A stretch of DNA of 64,000 nucleotides, taken from Leishmania mexicana MHOM/GT/2001/U1103 (lineage: Eukaryota > Euglenozoa > Kinetoplastea > Trypanosomatida > Trypanosomatidae). This document shows, piece after piece, positions 9,196 through 19,846 of this stretch. The stretch is taken from contig NC_018319.1 of NCBI RefSeq assembly GCF_000234665.1, forward strand, positions 310,001-374,000. The letters are read 5' to 3'. The notes beneath the pieces were generated by a model. That model was not told the DNA's origin and ran no database searches. It saw only the letters and a program-made list of their open reading frames with translations. Numbering within the stretch: the stretch's first letter is position 1; each line of letters starts with the position of its first letter. Made by a program: the position numbers and the translations under genes.

Positions 9196-11499
9196 TCAGC
9201 CACGCGCACACGCACAGGCGACGGCTCCGCAAAGGGGCTTGGGAAGACAAGTGAGAGAGAGAGATGACGCGCCCGCCATCCGAAGCGAACCGCGCAAAGA
9301 GCTCCTGCTGCGGTGTGCGGCACCAGCAAGGCTCCCCCGCCCGTCACTATCTGGGCTTCGGCGCGCTAGGCCGTACAGAGAACGCAGGGCATGCTTGTCG
9401 GCGGGCAGGCATACCGTGGCAGCACGTAAGTGCGCCGCGCGGCCGGCACATTCGCTCTCCGCCTCATCCTCGACGACGCCATCGAGGTAGAGAAGGCTAG
9501 CGATGAGGAAGAGGTAGTCCGCGTAGGCGCTCTCGGCCCGGCTGCCGACAGAGTAGAAAGCCATGCTCGAGCCGGCACAGCGCCGGAATGGCGGAGTCGT
9601 ACAGCAGTCGAGCAACATTCACGTGCACGCGCTCTTGCTACTGATGGAGTGGCAGAGCCGGGGGGGGGGCAGCGGTGGATGTAGACGTGAGGGAGGGCTG
9701 CGGGGTTAGGCACAGGCGCACGCAGATGCAGCGACTGTGGATGGTGTCGGTGTCTGCCAGCGGTGAGAGATGGAGGACGTCACTGCCGGCGCTGGTGTCG
9801 TCCTCAGCGTCCGTCTCTTCTCCGACTGCAGCAGCGCCGTCTCCAATGGGCAGAGATCGACGTAAGTCCTGTGAGGCGGGGAGATGATGAACGTGTGCGG
9901 GTCCTCACTGTGGTTGGCCGGGAGGGGAGGGGCAAAGACGCCGCTCAGTAGGGGCACTGCGTCCCCACAGCGGCAGGACATCGGGCCATTGCACGCATGA
10001 CAACCCCGTAGCACTACCATCAGCGGCTGTGGCGGAGCCACCTGAGCGGTCCTTAGCCAGTTACGATGGGGTGAGCCACCAATTCTCCGCGCCTGCTGCG
10101 CCGCCCACGTCCACTCTGGCACGGCAGCTGGTCAGCCGCGTCAGCGTGAGTGGCGGCAGAAGGCGGCAACTGCGCACTGATGGCACATCCATGCTGGCCG
10201 AGATGAGGTCGTTCCACGACAACCACACGGGCACCCGGTCGCTCTGTAGAGCCAAGAGGCCGTCAGGAGACCCCAGCCACGTCCACGCACGTAGGAATGT
10301 GACGTGCGGCACTGATAATGGGGACGAGTGGCCTGGCGCCGTGGTACGGCACCAGGACAGCGGCGGAGGGAACAAATTGGGCATCGATTACTGACTGCTG
10401 CCTGCGCCGAGGAGCCGCCACTGCAGCTGTAAAAAACTGTCGCGGGATACGCTAGCAGCGGGGATGATGATCAGCTGCGCCTTCTTTGGGGGTGCCTCCC
10501 CACCATCGCCGTTGACGGCATACACCTACACTTCCGAGTGGTTCAGCTGCAGTGGCAGGAGAGGCGCAAAGGGATCGGCGCGGATGCTCAGCGCCCCCTG
10601 CAGACGCACCCGCCGATACTGCGTTGCGGCCATGATGCTTGCTCGTCGGATGCGGGTTGTCTTTTGAGGCCGCCTGAGCCACGTATGCGCCACCGCCGGC
10701 GATGAGTGCCTTGGCAGTAGCTGCTGCCAGCCGGCCCGTTGCAGCGTTGGTGCATGTTCCTCTCCGGTCCACCACCACCGAAGAGGTGGCAACCGGGGCT
10801 CGCCGCCTGCTGGGTGGCGGCCTTCACGGCATTGCGACGTGCCACTGTTAGGCACATCAGCGCCCCGTACGTCTCCGCCTGCGTGACGGTGAGCTGCGGA
10901 CTCAGAGGTGAGACGGAGGGTTCGGAGGACGAGCTGCTGCAGCCGCTGGTGGAGCCGCCACCAGCCCAGTGCAGGAAATCAGCTTCTGTCTTGACATCCA
11001 CCACATAGACGTCGTTGGCGCTCGTGATGACGTAGAGAAGATGATGCGCAGCTGACGGCGACGAAGACGGCGACAGTCGCCGCACCACCTCGCGCACGAG
11101 ATCCGCCTCACGCCCGCGCAGGAAGCCGCAGTGTACGACGGAGCAGCCGGCACTCGCGGTGTTGAAAGACATCCCCTTGACGGGATACTCCAGGGGAACG
11201 ACTGTCACGGGCGGGTGGGTGGGGGGTCCCAGCACCGCCTCCACTTCCACGAGCCACGAGAGGGCGTCTGTTTCGGCGGTGTTGAAGTAGACCTCTGCCG
11301 GAGCTGAGGCCGACCACTTGAATGGGCTCGATTGGGTGCAGGCCGACGGGGAGGGGGGTGGTCGCGCGTGCGTGAAGATGGCGAGGCAGCGGGGGCACTG
11401 CCAGTGGTAGGCCCGGCTCTCCTGTGCTGGCTCTCTTTCGCACTTGCGTGATACAGCAGCACTCCTCGCCGAGCAGACGACATCCACACACACACACAC
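9196..11499 (-). pseudogene. Decayed protein-coding gene with at least five frameshifts and three stops
   Basis: Good protein-like sequence continues on the minus strand across 2.3 kb but jumps between reading phases. Successive pieces are: 11499-about 10740 (a CPRC motif, then NDVYVVDVKTEADFLHW); about 10750-10665 (AATAKALIAGGGAYVAQAA); about 10660-10064 in one phase, broken by TAG at 10528-10526 and TAA at 10390-10388; about 10095-9840 (CHACNGPMSCRCGD, a cysteine cluster); about 9835-9545, broken by TAG at 9640-9638; and about 9560-9400 (AYADYLFLIASLLYLDGV). The ancestral protein would be about 650-750 residues. I do not recognise the family. The length and spacing fit one gene of the array that has lost function; sequencing error alone is an unlikely cause of so many lesions. 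Confidence 0.75.
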
Positions 11500-12177
11500 G
11501 CACGCACACCGTCAAGAGCAACAAAAAAAGAGATGGAGGAGAAGCGGCGACCGATGGTCGAGGAGAGCCACAGGCAGCGAGTGGGACATGAATACGAGAC
11601 AGTTGTATGGGCAACCGCAGCGCCGCGAAGCAGCGGCACTTACCCGCGAGCCACTGAGGAGACGGCGCAAAACCAAGCCCCCCCCCCCTCCCCTCCTTCA
11701 CTATCCGCCTACGACGTTGATCAGAGACCTTAGCCGTCAGACGCGCCGACAGTGGGGGGGGGGAGGGGCGCGGCGGTGCATGGGACCAGCGGTGTGCACC
11801 TCGCGGATCATTCCCCCCTCCTCCACCCCCCCCCCAACCCCACTCACCACCCTTCGCTTTCGGTTTACACACGGCGCTCGCTGATGCGCTGCGCTTGCCC
11901 GTATATGGTGTTGTAAGCCCACCACGCACCGCATGTGTCTCTTTGTATTAGGCTGAAGGTAGTCACAAGCACACGTACGCACGGCCCGACAATACACGAC
12001 ATCACCGCCACCACACACAACAACGCACGCCGGCGACTGCAAGCACGCACCAAGGCACCAACATCCGCCACGACCATAAGCTTAAGGGAGAGAGTGCATG
12101 TATGCGTGTGTGTGTGTGTCTGTGAGGATCCTCTTCTCAGGCGTGTTGGCAACCGATACCGTCAACTGCACGCGCTC
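11500..12177. other. Intergenic region
   Basis: No supported gene. The stretch holds homopolymer C and G runs and CA-rich repeats. The G-run at 11754-11770 is a pyrimidine tract on the transcribed strand and may have been the splice signal of the decayed gene. Confidence 0.6.
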
Positions 12178-15100
12178 TCACGACGGCCGAGCTGAGAGCG
12201 AGGAAAGGCTGAGGTCCTGCGTCAGGGATGCTTGCCCGTGATAGCGATCGGCGGCGCCACTGTCGCCGCCGCGACGCCGGCGAGATGCTGATGCCGATGA
12301 CGCCGACAGCCCCTGCGTCAGAGCCTCCCGGGCAGCGCGCTTCTCGGCGTCGGACTGCAGCAGTGCCTTTTCCAGCTCCTCCACCTTGCTGATGAGAAGG
12401 TTGTTGTCGTTCCAGAAGTGGTCACGCTGCGTCACGGTAGCTTCCAAGGATTCCTGCACTGCGCTGAGGCCGCGCTTCGTGCCCGCCAGCTCCGCTAGGA
12501 CCTGCTCGTACCGCCGCTCGAGATCTGTGCGCTTCGATGACTCCTCATCCCGCTCGCTTTCCAGCCGTGCAATGGCCGAACTTAGCGCAGCGCACTTTTC
12601 TGTGGCGGACGTCAGCTGCGCCGCGGTGCGCTCCACCACCGCCTGTGCCGCATCTGCGGCGCCCTGCGCTACAGCGGCAGCCTTCGCGTGTTCCTGAACC
12701 GTGACAGCAATCGCGTCCTTTTCTTTCTGGAGCTGCGCTCTTGAGCTCTCAAGGGTGTCCTGCCGAGCCTGCATCTCGTCCAGCTGCGCCTCGAAGCTCA
12801 AGCAGGCGGAGAGGCCGTATCGGCGCGCCGTCAGGCTCACCGGGTCCGCGCTCATCACTTCCAGCTGCTTGCGCAGGTCGATCTCGCGCTGCTTCCACGA
12901 GGACTCGGCGGAGCGCAGGACGGCGATGTCCTTCGCTTGTGCCTCGACGCACGCGTGGAGGTAGCGCACACGCTGACGCAGGGCGGTGAGAGAGGCTTCG
13001 TCGACGTTAAAGAGCGCCGCCATACGGGACGCGGCATCCGCAGTCTGCGGGTGCGTCGTGCCGCACGTGGCGGCCGCCTCTCCCGGGCTGCGCTGCTCCG
13101 CATCGCCGCCGTCGTCGGGTTCTTGCAGCACTGCGAGTCGTGCGAGTGCGTCCTGCAGGCGTACCTCTGCCGCTTGGCGGTCCTGCACCGCCTCCCGCGC
13201 GCTGAGCTCGCGCTGCTGCAGCTCTTCGCGCATGTGAGCAAGGTCCTGCTGCGTCTCTGCCAGCTCCAGTTGCAGGCGTGCCGTGGTCTCAGACAAACCG
13301 CGTACAAGCTGCGCATTCGCGTGTAGCACACTGTGGTTGGGGTAAAGCCGACAGAGCAGCTCCTGCACGTCGTCACGCATCAGCACCTGCGACTTAAGCT
13401 CCTCGATCGTGAAGTCCCGATGGCGGACTAGCTCTTGCTGATCGCACACCTCGCTCCGCGCGAGCGCGACAGATTTCTCGAGGCTTGCCGCGTACTGCTT
13501 CAGGTCTGTCAGTTGCTCATGGAGCTGTCGGAAGCGGCCTTCCTCGTTAAGCAGGCGTTGCTCACGCCTACGGATCGCGTCCTCCATCTTGAGGCGCTGG
13601 AGGTTTGCCTCCCGCTGCTGTGTCTCCAGTTCCCGCTTTAGATCCTCCACCTGCTCCTGCGACTCGAGGTGCGCCCCCTTGGCGCTGCTCAGCTCCGTAT
13701 TCAGTTCCGTGAGGGCGGCCGCGGCTGCCTCCAGCTCGGCCACCGCCGCCTGGTACTCCTCCCGAGTGAGCATTTCGCTCACGCGCTTCTCAAGACGCTC
13801 GGCCGCGGCTACGGCGTCGTCGCGAGCCGTCTCCAGCACCCACATGCGCTCCAGCAGCGCCGCATGCTTTGTCTTCTCCGCGTCGAGCTCCTCCTGCGCG
13901 GCTTGGTGGTTCGCTTGGCTCAGGGCGAGCTGCTGCTGAAGCTCGCGGAAGATGTCTAGTGTCAGGATCTCGTCGTCAAGCTCGTCGTCGCTGTCGCCGT
14001 CACCGTCATCGCGACCGTGCTGATCGCGGTAGCTGCGGTGGGGATGGTTGTTGCCACTGTCGACGCTACTGGCCCGGCCGCAGTCGTCGTCGCCACCACG
14101 GCGTTCGTCGTCAGCGTCGGTCGTGCTGGCAGCGGGCAATACCATCGGCGGCATCGGCGGTGTACGACGGGCTGGCGAGCCCGGCTGCGGGGAAAGGTGG
14201 AAGCCGACCGCCACGACACCCTGCGAGTTTTCGCGGTCGAGCGGGGAGGGGTGGCTGAGCCCATGTGCGCTGGAGTCGGCACCGACAGCGGCCACCACGT
14301 TCATGCTCGCGTGCCGAAGCTGCAAGGCCTTGATGAGGCGCCGCTTCCGCTCCAGCTTCAGCAGCAGGCGCGCCACACGCTCCTTCTCCTGGTGCTGCCG
14401 CGCATCGTTGCGTGCCTGCGCGGCCTGGTAGACATGCAAGAGAGTCTCATCCTTTTTAGCGGCCGTGTGCAGAAGCGTGCGGAGCTGCTGGAGGAGTGCA
14501 ACCTGTTCCTCAGGGCGGAACTCGTGGCAGCCATCTCTCTGCGCGTTGCCTTCGTTGTCCACGACAGAGCTGCTGTCCACCGCACCTCCCTCTAGCTGCA
14601 CGCGCTGACGCGAGAGATGGGGAGCGCTAGTGGCCGCATTGTCGTCAGGCGCCGAGGTGGATGAGGCGAGCGCAGCGTGCGAGGTCTGCAGCGCGGCGAG
14701 AAGCACCTGCTGCACCTCTGTCCATGCGTTTTTGACGGCTGTCTGCACCTCTTGGTTCTGCTGCTCGGTCTTCAGTGCCAACGCCACCAGTGCGGAAGAC
14801 TGCTCTAGGCAAAGGTGCGCGAGGCTGTGCAGACACGAAGACAACGCTCGCGAGGAGACGCCCACAGAAGACGAGTCCGCCTCCGACGAAATCCCCGCGG
14901 TCAGGTCAGTGCCTGGAACGCCGTCGCCATTTGTGCGCGCCTGCTGTACCGCGTTGTCTGTGGCGCGCTGCGCCGCCAGGGCCTTGAGCAGCGCTCGCGA
15001 CACCGCCGTGTCGGCAGACGTGAGTCGCACATCACGCCGACGCACCATCGCATCAATCATACTGGCAACCGCATCACTCGCGTCCTTGGTGAACCACGAC

Positions 15101-18100
15101 TCCGTCACTGCAACTGCAGTAGCAGCAGCGGAGTCTGCACCTGCACCGTCGATGGCATGCGGATGTGACGCCTTATTCTCGCTTTGACCACCACTGGCGT
15201 GGCGGCCGCCCTCGACGTCCCCTTGCTCTCGGCCCCCATCGTCGTCGTCACCATCGCGGGCGCGCTTGCGCGAGTTCGGATAACCCTCCTGCAGAAGCAG
15301 TGCTGCAGTGGTGGAAGTGAGCGTTGCCGGCACCCCGCTGAAGTTGGCATCCATGTCACTGCCTTCTGGCGCGGATGGGTCACGGGCAGAGGCAGCCTTG
15401 ACCCCAAAGGATGGCCCCTTCTCATCCAACTGGGAGGCAGAGACACCCCCTTGCTGCTGCTGCTGCTGCTGCGGCTGCAGCCGCCGCTCCGCCGCTTCGG
15501 CGCGCTGCGTCGCCTCGTACAGCTGCCTCACCAGCTCCTGGTTCCGCAAGACCAGCTCGGCGACAGAGTTGACGCTAAATTCATCGAGGCTCTCGTCCTT
15601 GTCTAGGGTGTCCAGGAGACGCAGCAGGTTCGGGTCGCGGCTGACGTCGTCTGCGCTGTGCACACGCCGCGTCGATGGCGACGCCGCCGCTGATGTCCAC
15701 ACGTCCATGTCACCGGGTCTGCTGTCGTCCCGCGCGGCTGGTGATGGGGACCCGTGTGCAGACGAGGCGGCTTCTCCGGTGAGCAGAACCGTCACCTCCT
15801 CCGATCCCACCTGGCGCGTCACCGTCCCGCGCGGGACATCGACTGTGGTGAACGCCGACGGACGTCCGAGCGCATACCCGCTGAGCTGATCACTGGCCGG
15901 CAGATGCGGACTGCACACGCCGCCGACCTCGAGCGTGGCGCTGCCGAGCTGCCGCAGCGAGACGTGCCGCTGTCGACGTGGAAGCTGAAGGGAGGCGTCG
16001 CTCTTCAGCTGTGGTGCCACCAAGCGTGATGCGGCGTAGGTGTTCAGGCGCTGCTGCACGCCCTCCTCCACCTCCACCTCCGTCGGCGAGGACATGCGTG
16101 AGGTGTCCTCAGATGCGAGGGGCGACGGTGGTGGCTGCCGATGCTTCTCCCGGTCGTAGAGCACTGCTGTGTTGAGTCGGTTATCAGCTGCCGCGTCGCT
16201 GCCGCCGGACGTCGACAACGGCCACATCACGCTCAGCCAAGCTCTGCGCCGCTCCGCCTGCGACGGCAAAGTCGAAGGCGGGTCGTTGGGCGGAACCGGG
16301 AAGACTGAGGATGACGATCGCGACGAGGTGGGCGCACGCAAAGATCGCTTGGCCTTCTTTGCGCCTAGTTGGTCGAGCGACCCCTGCAGCTGCCGGTTGG
16401 CGCGGCACGTGTGCTCGACCTTGACCAGCAGTGACGCAACTTGCTGGGAGAGCACGCTGTTGCGGTACACCATCGACTGCAGGTCTGCCCGCAGCACGTC
16501 ACTCTCTTTCTTCAACTCCGCCGCGTAGGCGACACTCGCGTCTCTGTCTCTCTGCAAGGAGTGCAGCTCCTCCTCGGCTTTGGCGAGTTGCTCACGCAGC
16601 TGGCGACTGTTGGCCGCAATGGTGGCCTGCTCCTCCAGCTCACGCAACGCGATGTCCCACTGCGGGCCCTTTCGAAGCAGCTCTTCGTTCCTCGCAGCTG
16701 CTGCTGCAGTGGCGGTGACATCTCCCGTCGAAGCTTCTTGTCCCGCGTTGCCCTCTGCGGCGTCGGGAGGCCGCGACTGCGCCAACTCACGCCTCTCCAC
16801 AAGCGCCTCAATCACCTGCGCCTCTTCGATTTGCTTGGTGAGCTGCAGCTGCATGAGAGCACACTGGTGCTCTGCCTCTTCTCTTGCCTGCACCACGGCG
16901 CAATGCTCCGCCACATCTACTGTTGTCGTCTGAAGCCGCTCCACCTCCTGCCGCAGCTGCACAACTTCACGCGTGGCGGCGAACAGCCTGTCTCGCAAGA
17001 CGGTCGTGCTCTCCCACCACTGCGCACGTTCCTTCTGAAGCAGCTCGAGGGTGCCGCGCTGGTTGACATACGCGGCGAAGAGCTCTTCCACAGATGGCTT
17101 TGCACCGTCGTCGACCGCGTACGTCAAAGGCGCCGATCCCTCACGCGATCGCCGCTGCATCCCGATGCTGCCAGTTAAGTCCTCTTCCGCGCTGGAGGAG
17201 TGCTCGCCGGACGAGGGACGGCGCCCCAAGGACGGTGACGACGGAGTCGGGGACTCCGCGGAGTCCTGCTTGCCATCGGAGCGGTCGGCGCTAGTCGAGC
17301 GGAAGGCCTGCCGCAGATCAACGCGCAGTACACGTTGCAAGTCGCGCAGTATCGAGTCTTCCAGGTCCTTCCGAATCGACTGCATCTGCTCCGCCTGGCC
17401 GGCCAACTGGCGGTCAAGTAGCCGATTCTGGGCCATCAAGGCTCGCACGCGCGACTCATGCTGCCGCACCGTGTCCTGCAGCGTGCGCTCCACCGCCACG
17501 ACCGCGTCGTCGATGAGCTGCTCGACCAGCTTCGAGTGCAGGGAGGTGCTGAACTGCTGCAAGGCGGCGCTGGCGCGCTCCTCAGAGGCCCAGACGCTCT
17601 CTGCAACCACATCGGACGTGATGGAGGCGGCGCGGGCCGCGACCGCTGCGTCAGGGATGTCGTCAGCTTCGTCACGACCGCCTTGGCGCCACGCTTCTTC
17701 TTCATCGTTTTCCGTGATAGCCGCGTCGCTGACCACCACGCCGCGAGAATCGCGCGCCACCCCCGGCTCGCCAGCGTCACGGAAGGCAGCAGTACTGCTA
17801 CCTGCACCGTCTGCACACCTGCGCAGCACTGCCGTCTCCGCCGGCAAGTTTTCGTCTCGACGACTACTGTGCTCTGAGTCCGGAATAGTAGAGGCGGCAC
17901 GCTCCTGGACGCCTTCCTCGTCCGTGCGCTGCGACGCCGACACCGATGCCGACGACGATGACGGCGGGTCTGGCAGCCAATCGGGAACCATCAGCGGGGC
18001 ATCCACCGGCTCGCCAGAGGCGCTACGTGCAGTCGTCCCGCCACTCTCGCTGCCACCGTCGCCGCTGCGGTACTCGACATCATCGTTCAGCTCCTCTTCC

Positions 18101-18405
18101 GCCTCTTTCCAGTAGGGACTACTCGAGTCACCCTTGGAACTCCCCTGATTCCCCGCTCGGTCGACGTCGACAGATCCGCGCTGCGACTCGCTGGCCGCAG
18201 AGGATGGTGAGGGAGTGGGATACGACGATGACGACGATGACATCGGGACCGGGGGCAACTCGGCGAGCTCCGCGGCGGTTAGCTGCGGCAGGGATGAGAA
18301 CGACGGTAGTGGCGGTGACGTGGGAAGAAACATGGATGACCCGCTCGCCGGCGCGCCACTGCCGTCGCTGCACGTCTCGGAAGAAGAGTCGTGGCCACTT
18401 GACAT
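12178..18405 (-). CDS. Large coiled-coil protein (2,075 residues)
   Basis: Starts at an ATG at 18405 and ends with TGA at 12178. Layout: residues 1-270 Ser-, Pro- and acidic-rich and disordered; about 275-685 mostly coiled coil with heptads (ERTLQDTVRQHESRVRALMA, LRQEVERLQTT); about 690-1330 largely disordered Ser/Pro sequence with a short coil ending in a poly-Gln run near 980; and about 1330-2040 a second long coiled coil, rich in Glu, Gln, Arg and Ala. There is no motor, kinase or membrane domain. Such proteins in trypanosomatids are often cytoskeletal (basal body, flagellum attachment zone, flagellum), but nothing here identifies the site. It is transcribed between PEX16 upstream and the pseudogene downstream, and its 1.4 kb upstream spacer is long for the array. 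Confidence 0.85.
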   Translation of the reverse strand: MSSGHDSSSETCSDGSGAPASGSSMFLPTSPPLPSFSSLPQLTAAELAELPPVPMSSSSSSYPTPSPSSAASESQRGSVDVDRAGNQGSSKGDSSSPYWKEAEEELNDDVEYRSGDGGSESGGTTARSASGEPVDAPLMVPDWLPDPPSSSSASVSASQRTDEEGVQERAASTIPDSEHSSRRDENLPAETAVLRRCADGAGSSTAAFRDAGEPGVARDSRGVVVSDAAITENDEEEAWRQGGRDEADDIPDAAVAARAASITSDVVAESVWASEERASAALQQFSTSLHSKLVEQLIDDAVVAVERTLQDTVRQHESRVRALMAQNRLLDRQLAGQAEQMQSIRKDLEDSILRDLQRVLRVDLRQAFRSTSADRSDGKQDSAESPTPSSPSLGRRPSSGEHSSSAEEDLTGSIGMQRRSREGSAPLTYAVDDGAKPSVEELFAAYVNQRGTLELLQKERAQWWESTTVLRDRLFAATREVVQLRQEVERLQTTTVDVAEHCAVVQAREEAEHQCALMQLQLTKQIEEAQVIEALVERRELAQSRPPDAAEGNAGQEASTGDVTATAAAAARNEELLRKGPQWDIALRELEEQATIAANSRQLREQLAKAEEELHSLQRDRDASVAYAAELKKESDVLRADLQSMVYRNSVLSQQVASLLVKVEHTCRANRQLQGSLDQLGAKKAKRSLRAPTSSRSSSSVFPVPPNDPPSTLPSQAERRRAWLSVMWPLSTSGGSDAAADNRLNTAVLYDREKHRQPPPSPLASEDTSRMSSPTEVEVEEGVQQRLNTYAASRLVAPQLKSDASLQLPRRQRHVSLRQLGSATLEVGGVCSPHLPASDQLSGYALGRPSAFTTVDVPRGTVTRQVGSEEVTVLLTGEAASSAHGSPSPAARDDSRPGDMDVWTSAAASPSTRRVHSADDVSRDPNLLRLLDTLDKDESLDEFSVNSVAELVLRNQELVRQLYEATQRAEAAERRLQPQQQQQQQGGVSASQLDEKGPSFGVKAASARDPSAPEGSDMDANFSGVPATLTSTTAALLLQEGYPNSRKRARDGDDDDGGREQGDVEGGRHASGGQSENKASHPHAIDGAGADSAAATAVAVTESWFTKDASDAVASMIDAMVRRRDVRLTSADTAVSRALLKALAAQRATDNAVQQARTNGDGVPGTDLTAGISSEADSSSVGVSSRALSSCLHSLAHLCLEQSSALVALALKTEQQNQEVQTAVKNAWTEVQQVLLAALQTSHAALASSTSAPDDNAATSAPHLSRQRVQLEGGAVDSSSVVDNEGNAQRDGCHEFRPEEQVALLQQLRTLLHTAAKKDETLLHVYQAAQARNDARQHQEKERVARLLLKLERKRRLIKALQLRHASMNVVAAVGADSSAHGLSHPSPLDRENSQGVVAVGFHLSPQPGSPARRTPPMPPMVLPAASTTDADDERRGGDDDCGRASSVDSGNNHPHRSYRDQHGRDDGDGDSDDELDDEILTLDIFRELQQQLALSQANHQAAQEELDAEKTKHAALLERMWVLETARDDAVAAAERLEKRVSEMLTREEYQAAVAELEAAAAALTELNTELSSAKGAHLESQEQVEDLKRELETQQREANLQRLKMEDAIRRREQRLLNEEGRFRQLHEQLTDLKQYAASLEKSVALARSEVCDQQELVRHRDFTIEELKSQVLMRDDVQELLCRLYPNHSVLHANAQLVRGLSETTARLQLELAETQQDLAHMREELQQRELSAREAVQDRQAAEVRLQDALARLAVLQEPDDGGDAEQRSPGEAAATCGTTHPQTADAASRMAALFNVDEASLTALRQRVRYLHACVEAQAKDIAVLRSAESSWKQREIDLRKQLEVMSADPVSLTARRYGLSACLSFEAQLDEMQARQDTLESSRAQLQKEKDAIAVTVQEHAKAAAVAQGAADAAQAVVERTAAQLTSATEKCAALSSAIARLESERDEESSKRTDLERRYEQVLAELAGTKRGLSAVQESLEATVTQRDHFWNDNNLLISKVEELEKALLQSDAEKRAAREALTQGLSASSASASRRRRGGDSGAADRYHGQASLTQDLSLSSLSARPS

Positions 18406-19846
18406 GACTGATGACGACGACGGTGGCGGGGACTTTCGCGGCGGTTGCTTAGGGGGTTACAGGAGAGAGGTGGTGGCGGGGTGGGACTTCTCCTCTGAGC
18501 TGGTGGTGGTGGTGGGAGGAGGGTTTCCAGCACCTTTGCCTTCGACACCCCCTCTGACCAGGCAAGCGCAGATGACAACAGACGGCGGCAACGACAGGGA
18601 AAGGTAACGCTGAGGCACGCAAGGCAACCACGAGGACGTGCGCGGGTTTTTATATTTCTCCCTTTGTGCGTTGATCTCCTCCTGTCGATCGATGTGTCTG
18701 TGGGGTGCGGTCTGCGGCACGAAACGCGTCTTGAGCCACTTCCCCTCGTCCGTTCGTGTCTTTCGCTGGGTACGTGCTCTCCAACCCTGGCAGACGGGGG
18801 TGGGGTGGAAAGGAGGAGGGGAGAGAGATGGGTATCCTTGTAAACACTTTAGCTGCTTGGGGGGGGGTATGGGCCCGATGCGCGAGCGTGTGCGGGTGTG
18901 TCGGCGAGCAGGAGGAGAAGGGAGGTAGATGGGAAGAGAGAGGGGGAAGGGAGAGGGAGCGATCAGTGCTGAGGCGACGCACGCGCACCAAAACACAAGC
19001 ATGCGGAAGACACATACAGCACACGGAAAAAAAAGGCGTCTGGGGGTGGGGTGGCGGATGCTCTTGTGCGGCGCCTCTTCACTGACAGACCAACGCGCAG
19101 ACGTCATCCTAAGCGATTTGGCCCGCGCGAGCAGCAGCGGGAGGGTGAAGCGGCGGCGGCGGCCACGCGTGGCCTCTCGCATCCATCCGACTCCCCCTTC
19201 CTTCCCACACTCTCCCCCCGTATTCGCAACGCTACCGTTCGCAGCTCCGTGCGCAAGACGAACCGAGAGAGTAAGGAGAAAGGGCAGAGTGGGGAGCAGC
19301 AATGTGGGATACTCGGACGCCGGCCCGAGGCCGTCGCTCTCCTCGCCTCCGCACCCGCCTCGGCGCACCTCTCTCCTGTTACCCCGGGGTGCCTTTGATA
19401 CCCCCCGTGACTTGAGAACGACTCAATACGCACGCACAACCACACACATACGCACACACACGAGAGAGAGAGAGAGCTGCGCGCACCGGCGGAGACCAAC
19501 GGGGTGCACATTCCGCCGTAGCTCGGCTCCTCGCTTCTCTGTTTTCTGTCCGGCCATTGCCATGCCTTTTCTTATCCTCTTGTCGCCTCCCCACATGCCC
19601 GGGGTCGCGCATCCCATCCCGCCATCCTACCCACTGTCGACGCATTGCCGCTCTGCTCGGCCCCTGCACCTGCGCAGGAGGTGGATGACGATGCTGAGTG
19701 TGAGGAGCGGGTGTTGGTGGAGACGGCTGTCGGCTGGATGTGCTGGCGGCCATAGTGGCGCCGCGAGACGGGGGGGGATGGCGCCTGTGAAGGGCATGCT
19801 TGTTATCCATCCAGGCTCGACCTCGCTCACGTGTCCTCTCTCCCGC
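18406..19846. other. Intergenic region
   Basis: A 1.4 kb spacer without a supported gene. Plus-strand purine runs at 18800-18870 and 18910-18965 are pyrimidine tracts on the transcribed strand and candidate splice signals for the coiled-coil gene. GA repeats lie near 19464. Longer open frames are low complexity and differ on the two strands. Confidence 0.65.

Noticed and set aside
9196..11499. Several separate short genes in place of one pseudogene
   Set aside because: Pieces abut or overlap at phase changes, none has a proper start and stop of its own, and each looks like a segment of one longer protein.
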